Assembly: GCA_963854835.1 (NCBI GenBank)
Contig: OY978529.1
Coordinates: 37,692,055 to 37,756,054 of the forward strand
Source of the DNA: Megamerina dolium
Lineage: Eukaryota; Arthropoda; Insecta; Diptera; Megamerinidae
Length of the DNA stretch: 64,000 bases
Direction of reading: 5' to 3'
The translations under genes and the position numbers were made by a program. Below are positions 38,301-46,595 of the stretch, one piece after another (the first letter of the stretch is position 1; each line of letters opens with the position of its first letter). The notes below the pieces were generated by a model, which worked only from the letters and a program-made list of their open reading frames with translations, had not been told where the DNA came from and ran no database searches.

Positions 38301-41300
38301 TGAGCTCGTAATATATCGTCGTACACGTTATGATTGCTTATGTACATAACTTTGAATAAAATATAAAATATAGAAAATAAAACAAAACGAGAGGAAATAA
38401 ATATACGAAGGGAAGTGTAAAAGCATACGAGAAATCTAAATGAAAGCGATACCATTCTCAAGTACATGTGCATGTACTACTTACGTACATACGCAAGTGC
38501 TAATATGCGCGTAGAATGCCGCAAGCAGCAAGGTAATCGGCACATTGCGTCCATATGCACAGCCTGATTGATAAGTTCGTGGAGTATGATCGATCATACA
38601 TTTCGCCATTCTAGAGGCGATTCCTAGGCAGCTATTCTCGATTTTCATGTGTTTTTGATAATTTTATCCGCTTGGGGGCTCGAGATAAGAGACCAGTATG
38701 TTCTAAGAAAATGTCCAGGAGAAATTAATAGATGTCGTTCATATATTTCACCGCTCCACATGTGATTCCTCTTCAACTTTTCTCGATTTGCAGATGTTTT
38801 TTCAGTAATTTTGTATCAAAGCCCCTTAAGGGATAGAGGTATAAGGGATAAGTATGTTTAGTAGAAATATGAAGAAGAAGAAAATAATGTGGGTCACTCA
38901 GACATTTCACAGCTCTAGAAGCTATTCCTGGGCAGATATTTTCTATTTTCGGTTGTTTTATGTTCACTTTGTAGGGGAATCCCCTTGGGGGATCGATATA
39001 ACGAGCAAGTATGTCTGCAGAAAATGCTTGAGAAAAATTATTGCAGTTCTGATATATATTTTACCGCTCTAAATGCGATTCTTGGTAAATTGTTGTCGAT
39101 TTTCCAATGTTTTTCAACCGTTTTGTATGGGAGTCCCCCGTAAGGGGCAAGTATATTTTGAGTAAATGTTGAGAGGGAAAATTTTGTGTGGGTCACGCAT
39201 ATATTATGCCGCTCTAGAGGCGATTTCTGGGCCATTATGGGATTATTTGTCGATTTTTAGATGTTTTTCCGGTCATTTTGTATGTGAATCTCCTTTATAG
39301 GTGGAGATCGGAGGCATGTCTTTCGCAGAATCAAGTCGTTTGAAAATTTTACACTCTTCAATGTGTACATAGCTTCATGATGTTGCAAAAATTTTCAGAA
39401 AGGCAAGTGAAAATTATGTCGTTGTCGTCGTTGTGGTATCATGCTTTTATCGAATAAACAGGAATTACAACAAAATTCATAATAGCGAAAATAAAAAACG
39501 GTACTTAATTTGCTAGACAGCAAAACAGCAGCGTGCGCCAAGCTGCAGCAGCAGCAACAAATAGATATAAGTATACGTCTCATTACACTATACTACAAAT
39601 AAACAGACAACACCATGTGAGCGACGCGAGACAGACGGCCACGATTGCATCCCGACGATGCAAGGTCAATCACACACTTTAGTGCACACAACAACAAAAG
39701 CACACTCATACATATCACGTATCCATGAATGCATGTGGCTGCTGCTGCTGCTGCTACTGCTTGCAACCATCAAAACTTATGAATCAAACAAGGTTCTTTA
39801 TATTGCATGCAACAACAACAGCAACAGCACCAATTACAATACAATGGTTACACCCAGCCGCCGCCGCCGCTGTCAGTCGCTGAAGTGATTTTTTAATGAA
39901 GAGAAAACACTTGTGGTGGGTCGTTCCGATGGTGTTTGCTTCAACACACTAACATACACACACACACACACGTGTATGTACTATATTTGTGCGTGCACCT
40001 CTCTACCAAGTTACTAACTAAGTAGGTTGTATCGTCTGTTTTATTTGCTCTTTGTACACAAGTACATACGAGAACACAGCTACTTACATATAAATAACAT
40101 TCATTGACTAAAGGTTAATTTCGATTTAACTTTACGTATTAAAAGTTTATGAAGAAAACGCCCTTGGATTTAAAACACGTACCTATGCTTTATTTTCATA
40201 TGCTTTACTTTCATAGAAATAAACTTATGTACGGTAAAAACTAAACGCGTCATTCAGAAGAAACCAAATGACCAGAAATGAGAACGATGACGACACGACC
40301 ACTCTATCTTGAAATTAAGAAAACTGTCTAAAAAGCATATTATTAGCAATACATAGCTGGTAGGGGAGAGATGTGAACCACCGTCAATCGTACAGTTGGT
40401 TCAAAATAAAGGCGTCCAAAAGCAATTCTCCAAGTCTCAGATTTATGAGTATATCTCTTAGACCTCTTCGTAGAGTTAAAAGTACATATTTTAGTCCAAC
40501 AGGAAGTTTAGATTCTACCTGAATTTCAACAAATTATCGGATATTAAATATCCCCGAAGGATTTCCAGTTTAGACCCACCGTTTGGTCCCCGATTTGTAT
40601 TCTAGTAATGATTCTTTGATTATTCTTAGTCAAATTCTAACATAAAATCCCAGGATTCACTGCCGCAAATCTCATGATGAGATGGCTGAAGTGATTACTC
40701 CGCACCTAATGTGGGCGCCGAGTCACAGTGACATTCCAGGCAATTGTTGGGCAAATGAACTAGCCAAAAATGGCACCATTCTAAAGCTCCTTCCTGAATT
40801 TGCAAGCTTGGATTCTCCAGTGAGCATCTGTAAACTAGTAATAAGGAGAAGAGTGATCAACAACACAAATGATCAATGGGTTCGAGATAGCGGTTTAGGA
40901 ATCGAGATTACTATCGGCTTATGTTGGGCTAAGTGCTAAGCAAAGTGCCACCTTTAAATACGTACTCAGCCAAATATATACATTCCTTAAAGCTCTTTAG
41001 GTTGTAGGTAGCTAAAAGTAAACTGGAATGGGGCAAGTTTTTGTTTCTTTCCTCTTTGTAAGTACGAATAAGATTCCCTTATATCAAGGCTACAGAGAGG
41101 TTATGGTTTCGCCGTTCGGAACCGGCTAATACAAGTCCCTTCTAATACTGGGCAAAATTTAACATGCTTAACAGCATTGGAAGAGAAGCTCGGCCAAAGG
41201 GCTCTTTGGAGCGTATAAGTGGCAAATAATTGTTGCGAATCTTGCGAATATTAACCCTCAAAAGGTTCGGTGATTTTGATTGACTAGATTAGATTAGGTT

Positions 41301-44300
41301 ATGCAAGTAGCTTGCATATGGAACTTTGCACTAGGTGAATCCCCTTGTCCAACTAATGGTTGTAAGCCACCCTGAAGACTTTGGAAATTTTAGGATATCG
41401 GTTGATACCAAATCTGCGAATTCCTCGAGTGTATTAAAGAAAGCTGAATCAATATATTTGGTTCGTCTTTCTTCTTCCTTCTCGTCACCACCACTCCTAC
41501 GAGTCTCTGTAATGGGCCTTGTATCTGGCAGCTTTTAGGCCTATGATAAAATCCTCGCAAAAGAACTCCTATAAAAGTTTGGAGACCTCGTGTACTAAAA
41601 CTTAGAAGTGTGTTAGTTCTTCCATGGTTTAGTTTGGGTCACATACTACTAGACAATCTACAGCCAGTGTTAAGGTCTCATCTTCTGTTCGCTTATTTTT
41701 CAGATGTTCAGATGTCTACTATTTGTTGTTCCTCAGGTTGTTCTGATCCATATCTAGCACATTTTGTCGGACTTTTCAGTGCCGGAGACCCAGCAGAGCT
41801 CAATCTCATGTTGTTGGATCGAACGCATCGACTCTCTGCAGTGTTCAACTCACTTTGGTTTCATCGCTTTAGCGCCTGGTACTTTGGCTGTGCTGCATGG
41901 CTTTCCACTTAAATGATTATTACCGAGAAAGTTAACTCCCTGCCCGGCAGTAACAATTTTCCAAAAATGCTTCTTAAAAGAGCTCTGTGACAAAACAAAG
42001 TTAAAGTGATGTCACAAGGGTTCTACCGGTCGGAGCCGGCTAATATAAGTAGATCCCTTCTAATGCTGTCAAAATTTAACACGCACAACAGTATTGGAAG
42101 AGAAGCTCGGTGGTATTACAATGTGCCTTTCTGGCCTAAGTGTGTCCTCTCAGAGAGAGGGCAGCCACATAACCTAACCTAATCTAACTCCCTGCCCATA
42201 ATCGTTGACAATAGGGAAATTTAGTAGATAGTCTGAAAGATCTTAGTGGCGCCAGCAAGCGAAGGACAGAGAAGACTAGCAGCGCATTATATATTCGGCC
42301 TAAATCAATCATCGGTTATGCCACAGCTTTCTGCTTTAAGAGGAGATTATGGTTTACATAATCGTAAAAGAAATATGAAGAGACTGGATCGGTTACAGAT
42401 ATTGTAAGGCCTGTGCATCATCGTTTCGCTCGTACCACCGAAAATATCGCTGCTGTAAGTGAAAGTGTTGCCGAAGACCCGAATGTGTCGATTCCTCGTC
42501 GTTCTCAGGAATTAGGACTGTCTTACGGCACATTATGGCGTATTTTGCATTTGGATCTACACCTACATCCATATAAAATCCAGCTCACACAACAACTGAA
42601 GCCAGCTGACCATTCACAACGTCGTAGATACGTCGAATGGGTGCTTGAACAACAGGCGGTGGACGGCGATTTTTCGAACAAAATTTTCTTCAGCGACGAA
42701 GCACATTTCTCACTCGGTGGGTATGTTAACAAACAAAATTGTCGTATTTGGGGTTCTGAGAATCCCCAAGTAATTGAAGAGAGGCCACTACATCCACAAA
42801 AAGTCACTGCTTGGTGCGCTCTTTGGTCCGGAGGTGTGATTGGACCTTACTTCTTCGAAAACGACGATGGAACGACTGTCACCGTCAATTCGGAGCGTTA
42901 TGGTCATATGATAACCGACTTTTTTTTGCCTGCTATTGAAGAATACGACTTAGAGAATATGTGGTTTCAACAAGACGGTGCCACATGCCACACAACTCGA
43001 GCGAATATGGCTTTATTACAAGAGAAATTTTCTGGCCGCGTAATTTCTCGTCGTGGCGATATCAAGTGGCCACCAAGATCATGCGATTTGACACTGCTTG
43101 ACTTTTTTTGTGGGGCTACGCGAAAGACCGTGTTTATGCAGATAAACCTTTAACTCTTAAGCACCTAAAAACCAACATTCGTCACGTTATGGCTGAGATA
43201 CCGCCCAATATGTGTTAAAAAGTGGTCGAAAATTACCTCAAAAGAATCGATGCTTGCAACAATTCGCGTGGTGGTCATTTAAATGATGTAGTATTTCACA
43301 CATAATGTCAACGTTCAAACTTTATAATAAAAAAGAAATATCATGATAAAAAATATTTTATATGTGTTTTATTTACATTTACTTTTGAAACCGCAAAATG
43401 GATAACCCTTTATTATAAAAGCTGTATTCTTCACCAGTCGTCTCTGTTTTTGCTCATATTTTGTTTCATATATTTATATTAGATAAATTAATAGTGGCAA
43501 AGTCATCGTCTGGAATGCCTTTGAAAAGATTTTCTACAATAGTAAAACACATTTTTACTTTTACATGCATACAGCAACAATGTAAGTAGGCGCTCGTACT
43601 CGAAACATATTTAATTACTTATCACATGTGCAAAAGGTGTTGTTTGTTAGAAAACAGAAAGAACAAGTGCACATATGCATTTGTGGTAATTGTGCTGCTG
43701 TCGGTAAGCTTTTACAAATAAACAACTCACCGAAACAATTACAAATAAAATAAATAAATAAATATTATTATTAATTGCAAATTCATTGATTTCAAAAGCA
43801 GAAACGTCATGCTTTTGTATTTCTAACATGTTGCTATTGTTTCGACTGTAGTGACTAATACAATATCAACGATGAATCATTTATTTAAGATTAGCTTAAT
43901 ATATCGTCCTATACAAATAAATTGTTTCTTGGAATTCAAAGGCGAAATCAGAAAATGTCGCTTAACAGCACTAAACCAGTGTCACAGATTATGGAATTAA
44001 ATATTTGAAACAATACTCGTATAGCGTAGTGTGTTATCACACAATAATACCCTACCGCTGCTGTTAACATCAGAAAACATGTGCATGCAAGCAGTAGCAG
44101 CACAAACACAAGTTCATATAAAAAATCTACAATACTCCATCCTACCTATTACTCAAGAGGATATGTATTGCTGATTATGAAAGAGAGTGAATATAAAATA
44201 TCCCACATCATTGTACTATATATAGAAGAAGAAAGAAACAAGTGAACGAAACATATAATAAAAAGGAAAGACAAAGTATAGCAAAGGAAAGGAAATAGAA

Positions 44301-46595
44301 AACACACAGCGGCACAGGGAGTGCCACCGTATTTGCAGCATTGCAGAAGTAAATAAATAATATACCGGCTATAAGGTGCAGCTGCCATCAAAGGCAATTT
44401 ATACTCATCGAAAATATCATGGAATAAAAAAAAAAGAAGAGTAGTAAAAATATGGTGAATTATAAAAGGTGCACTACACAGTCAAAAAGGAATTATGTAC
44501 ACTCCTCTCACGAAACAAAAACCATACACGATTTTGACATTCAGCATTGTCATCGTTGCAAGAGAGCCAAAGGAAATTTATCTCATTTCAATGTACCGGC
44601 GATTGATTCTTTGTTGTGTATCACAAGAGCACACACAGCAAAAAAAGAGAGACACAAAGGTTAGCGGATAGAAATAAATTGATAACTCAGTCATGGTTGC
44701 CAGATAAATTACGGTCATTTGCTTAATAAAACTTCAAATATTTGAGGAAAATATTAACAAAATATATAAAAAGTAATAAATTTCAAAATCTTTAAGTAAA
44801 AAAAATTTTTTTGAGTAAAAGTAATAATAAAAACAAATTTCAAATAAAAGAAATAAAAAAAATTCAAGGAAAACAATAAAGCAAAAGTAATAATAAAAAT
44901 AATTTTAATTAAAAAAATTAATTTTAAACAAAACAAAAGAAAGTCAATAAAAAATATGCGATAAAAACTAATTTTTCATTGAAAAATTGGTCGAAAATGA
45001 ATTTTCCACTTAGAAAAATAAGTGTAAATCAAATAATCGAATTAAAATTGACGGTTTAATACAATACAATAACAATATCGACTCAACAAACTACGTTGAA
45101 TTTGGGGAAATTGTATTTTTAACATAGAAAATTAAATAAAAATTAAACAATAGAACTAAAATTGGCTGTTAAATAAAAAATAAAGAAATTGGGGCCACGA
45201 AAAAAAGTTCGAGATATTCGCTAAAAATTCAATTTTCATTGAAAAAGTGGCCGGAAATGAATTGTCCACTTGAAAAATTAGTGAAAATCAAACAATTAAA
45301 ATTGGTTGTTTAATACAACAACAGCAATAATAATGATGTGAGAACTACTTACACTACACGACTCTATTTTATGGGGTTTTACGCAATATTTCTTTGCGAT
45401 TGAGTTGCTGATTTAGATTTTTTCAAAATTAAAGTAAAAATAACAATTTCGAATCTGTAACATATTTATTTTTACCAAAAACGGCCATTTTGATGCAGAA
45501 AAAAAAACTTTTAGGGCTAAAAAGATCATAAAATATGTCTAATATAAGAGATTCTTTAATTCTTAAAAATGTCATTCCTAATTGCATTTGATTTGATTTC
45601 GTTATGCGATTTTCGCATCTGGCAACTCTGCTTGCAACTCAATTTGAGTAATATACACAGCGTAATGACGATTATGATTATGTTGTTGTATACATAAATT
45701 TATATATCGAGAAAATGGCAAATAGCGCAAATGACATACGAAGCCATCATCGTGATATCAATGTGATAGAAACCAAAGTCACCGGTAAGTGTATACAATG
45801 CATTCCAACGTCAGTAATATAATCATCATCAACACCGAGAATGATGTGAACAAAACGGACACAGAGACCGGCCGTAAACGCATATATGATATTGAACACC
45901 GTTACTAAAATAGGTACGTACAACAAATGGGAGTGCACTAGTGATGTGGCGAGTGTATGGAAACAAACAGCGTCAGATACGACATATGAACAGACAGACA
46001 GAAATCCCACACAACCGCATATACAAAAACATCAAATCGTTAACAAACAAAAAGAACGAATTAAAAAGCGTGCGTGCGTACATGGAGAGGGTGATGTAGA
46101 AGGGATCAAGCAAGTAGCCAAATAGCTGTTGAGAAGTTTTCAGAGTGGTTGAAGATTGCTTGGTGTGTGTGTGTGTGTGTCTATACAAACACACACAAAC
46201 ACAATGTGCATGGATGTGTTGGTGTGTATCTGAAACTGCTGTATCTACACGACGACGATGAAATGCTGCTCTTGCTACTACTACTACTGCTGCTGCTGTT
46301 GCTATTTGTTGTTGTAATTGTTCTTTTGTCTCTGTCAGTGTTTCTGGTCACACCCTTGAACTTGCCAAAGGACTTTCATATCAGTTTTGTTTTTCAATTT
46401 TTTTCTTTTCCCAAATTTTGACACTTTTTGAAATTTAATGGGAATGACTAACTTAAAATTTTCAATAAATCGTGTTTTACTTACCTCAAAACCTTTTGAC
46501 TGGGCCCAAATGTTGCCATCATGTCCAGCGATGCAAGCTTTTGTAACGCATTGCGAGGCCAAAAGTTGGTTATCCACATAATCTTGCCAGCTCAT
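23271..46595 (-). CDS. chic: Profilin (Chickadee), three coding exons
   Basis: The exons 46595-46485, 33369-33198 and 23368-23271 join to an intact 126-residue profilin, the usual insect length. Profilin binds monomeric actin, exchanges its nucleotide and delivers it to formins and other proline-rich partners in the cytoplasm. The start is [12 protein letters not shown], with the Trp and Tyr of the poly-proline pocket, and the end is [10 protein letters not shown]. Both splice donors are GTAAGT and both acceptors end in AG: intron 1 (46484-33370, 13.1 kb) is phase 0, intron 2 (33197-23369, 9.8 kb) splits the Ala codon after KTTQ. The ATG context is ATCACCATGA. Non-coding 5' exons are likely upstream, as in Drosophila, but none could be placed. 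The gene is divergent to eIF4A. The identity rests on near-complete agreement with Drosophila Chickadee as I remember it. Confidence 0.97.
23885..24117 (-). mobile_element. SINE copy 5, type B, truncated at both ends, with target-site duplication
   Basis: Flanked by the perfect 10-bp repeat CAAGACTTAC (23875-23884 and 24118-24127). On the minus strand it starts inside the tRNA head just before the B box (GGGCTCAATCC). It runs through the body with type B diagnostic bases and stops early, ending in a short CACCT-like repeat instead of the full type B tail. It lies in profilin intron 2, in the same orientation as the gene. Confidence 0.82.
24160..24480 (+). repeat. Tandem-unit repeat R3, plus orientation
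   Basis: Two units about 135 bp apart share a CGCAAAGTRTGAA block, GCATAAATTTGTATGRGA and GTAGGCGTGRT. An inverted and longer copy is at 27590-28110. The phrase of a GTATGGGA stretch followed by GGCGTGG also occurs in family R1, so the two may be distantly related. Confidence 0.55.
24600..27390. other. Profilin intron 2 sequence without recognised feature
   Basis: AT-rich intron. It holds a GTC/GTT trinucleotide stretch at 27120-27180 and many short low-complexity frames. No exon, RNA or transposon identified. Confidence 0.35.
27590..28110 (-). repeat. Tandem-unit repeat R3, minus orientation (about four units)
   Basis: CCACRCCTA followed by a CATACAAATGTATGCTTCC-like block recurs near 27609, 27766, 27894 and 28032, with TTTTCACACTTTG and GAAATTCTGAAGTTATCAAGC between. 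Units are about 128-157 bp and diverged. This is the inverted counterpart of 24160-24480. Confidence 0.6.
28208..28569 (+). mobile_element. SINE copy 6, type A, full length, with target-site duplication
   Basis: Flanked by TATATTCTT (28199-28207 and 28570-28578). It has the complete tRNA-like head, with A box TAGCTCAATGG and a decayed B box GGTTTCATCC, followed by the body and the type A 3' half (CGGCCAAAGGGCTCTTCGGG), ending in a T-rich tail. It sits in profilin intron 2, opposite to the gene. Confidence 0.85.
28745..29335 (-). repeat. Dispersed element R1, partial inverted copy
   Basis: Read on the minus strand it begins with GAGTCGGTCTAGGTCGACCA and a TTTATAC string, the counterpart of the left end of the 2.9-4.2 kb element. 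Units with a TTTGTATGGGAGC-like string followed by GTGGGCGTGGC-like strings follow. The right-hand half of the element is missing. Confidence 0.55.
29336..31555. other. Profilin intron 2 sequence with microsatellites
   Basis: Contains CAT/CAG trinucleotide repeats at 30297-30360, GTT repeats at 30430-30455 and CA repeats near 30505-30530. No coding exon or transposon recognised. Confidence 0.4.
31560..32232 (+). repeat. Dispersed element R1, partial plus copy
   Basis: Shares with the 2.9-4.2 kb copy the units TATGGGAGCTGC and CAGTGGGCATGGCATGGC, the ATTGATTATGCCCATTATCG block, and GACAGACAAACGATCGGACA (a decayed GACGGACGGACA). It also shares the end CATCTGACCGAAATGAATAT followed by a damaged GTAGGATA terminus. 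The left part is lost. Confidence 0.6.
33198..33369 (-). CDS. chic: Profilin coding exon 2
   Basis: Starts after TTTTTTTAG with GTT ACG AAA GAG (VTKEEL) and ends KTTQ plus one base at the donor GTAAGTC. Its 57 codons hold [14 protein letters not shown] and the basic actin-contact stretch [14 protein letters not shown]. Confidence 0.97.
33370..35284. other. Profilin intron 1, proximal part, no recognised feature
   Basis: AT-rich intron with A-runs (34021-34036) and short chance frames. No gene, RNA or element identified. Confidence 0.35.
35285..35640 (-). mobile_element. Non-LTR retrotransposon 3' end, 5'-truncated
   Basis: On the minus strand, with one in-frame stop in the zinc-knuckle part, the translation includes [20 protein letters not shown], then CRHCREEN and [11 protein letters not shown]. 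This is the tail after the RNase H domain of I/LOA/Jockey-type ORF2, with its C-x2-C...H-x4-C knuckle. It ends in a TAA-type microsatellite, seen as ATTATTATT at 35297-35312 on the plus strand. Such elements retrotranspose by target-primed reverse transcription. This copy is only the last 350 bases. Confidence 0.7.
35641..38565. other. Profilin intron 1 sequence without recognised feature
   Basis: AT-rich. TTC repeats occur at 36635-36655 and a (CT)n run at 38230-38247. The frames here are low-complexity. No exon or element recognised. Confidence 0.35.
38580..39335 (+). repeat. Tandem array of about five 142-159 bp units
   Basis: A CTCTAGAGGCGATTCCTGGG-like block recurs at about 38611, 38753, 38912, 39065 and 39212. 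Each time it is followed by a string like TCGATTTTCAGATGTTTTTC, then TTTTGTATGGGAGTCCCC and an AAGTATGTC string. The units are diverged from each other, so this is an old minisatellite-like array inside profilin intron 1. It is bordered on the left by CTGATTGATAAGTTCGTGGA. Confidence 0.75.
39336..40635. other. Profilin intron 1 sequence with trinucleotide repeats
   Basis: Holds CTG repeats at 39738-39760, CAA/CAG repeats at 39810-39830 and CA repeats near 39955-39972. Nothing coding recognised. Confidence 0.35.
40640..40990 (+). pseudogene. Non-LTR retrotransposon RNase H fragment
   Basis: Translation of 40682-40939 gives [21 protein letters not shown], matching the RNase H signature (W-V-P-x-H-x-x-I-x-G-N-x-x-A-D-x-L-A) of I/LOA-type non-LTR ORF2, with the Asp of the ADELA position replaced by Asn. 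The rest ([20 protein letters not shown]) fits the linker that follows. Earlier reverse transcriptase domains are absent and the frame stops at 40939. Confidence 0.65.
41111..41227 (+). mobile_element. SINE copy 7, type A, 3' half only
   Basis: Starts at GCCGTTCGGAACCGGCTAAT and contains AACATGCTTAACAGCATTGG and the type A CGGCCAAAGGGCTCTTTGGA, ending AAGTGGCAAATA. No target-site duplication was found. Confidence 0.7.
41228..41932. other. Unassigned stretch, possible transposon debris
   Basis: Composition is less AT-rich than the surroundings, and a TAGATTAGATTAGGTTATG string near 41286 resembles the tail of type B SINEs. No recognisable protein on either strand (the frame at 41610-41912 has no known motif). 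Probably repeat-derived. Confidence 0.3.
41946..42184 (+). mobile_element. SINE copy 8, type B, 5'-truncated, perfect 13-bp target-site duplication
   Basis: Flanked by TAACTCCCTGCCC at 41933-41945 and 42185-42197, identical on both sides. It starts in the body at GGCAGTAACAATTTTCC and carries the type B bases ATGCTTCTTAAAAGAGCTCT. It ends with the type B tail (GGCCTAAGTGTGTCCTCTCA, then CACATAACCTAACCTAATC). The clean duplication shows the 3' boundary of the family precisely. Confidence 0.9.
42317..43412 (+). pseudogene. DD41D-type (rosa-like) mariner, damaged
   Basis: An N-terminal piece ([12 protein letters not shown], about 42326-42365) is separated by a small deletion from [10 protein letters not shown], which joins the main frame 42413-43153. 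Catalytic blocks are [18 protein letters not shown] and [13 protein letters not shown]. With the third Asp taken in LLDFF, 41 residues separate the last two, the DD41D layout of rosa mariners reported from tephritids. After that Asp a T-run is one base short and shifts the frame. The correct frame continues (CGYAKDR..., [18 protein letters not shown]), then meets a TAA where Gln is expected, and ends in [11 protein letters not shown] near 43300. The right terminus contains GGATAACCCTTTA (to 43412). Three lesions are visible, so it is inactive but younger than the 15 kb copy. It lies in profilin intron 1. Confidence 0.85.
43413..44960. other. Profilin intron 1 sequence without recognised feature
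   Basis: AT-rich intron. The frames seen are short and low-complexity, and no element was recognised. Confidence 0.35.
44967..45340 (+). repeat. Two direct repeats of about 110 bp
   Basis: The block beginning TTTTTCATTGAAAAATTGGTC (44970) recurs as TTTTCATTGAAAAAGTGGCC (45230). Both continue with GAAAATGAATTTTCCACTT-like sequence, an AGTGAAAATCAAA-like string, then AAAATTG-GGTTTAATACAA. The spacing is about 260 bp. An A-rich segment lies between. Type unknown. Confidence 0.6.
46485..46595 (-). CDS. chic: Profilin coding exon 1 (start codon exon)
   Basis: ATG at 46595, 37 codons ending GFE, donor GTAAGT at 46484. It encodes [12 protein letters not shown] through HDGNIWAQS. The upstream leader on the minus strand is CA-rich (AACAAATACAACACAATCACC), as is common in fly 5' UTRs. 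Confidence 0.97.

Noticed and set aside
38580..39335. A CRISPR-like array (regular repeats)
   Set aside because: Units are about 150 bp, diverged along their whole length and in an animal intron. There are no short identical repeats with unique spacers.
41610..41912. A 100-codon plus-strand frame with moderate composition
   Set aside because: No recognisable domain, and it is surrounded by SINE pieces and repeat debris. I could not support a gene.
42170..42184. Telomeric repeat tract
   Set aside because: Only two to three CCTAA-like units at the tail of a SINE inside its target duplication; flies do not use this telomere repeat.
42523..42807. A 94-codon minus-strand frame
   Set aside because: Antisense shadow of the DD41D-type mariner transposase.
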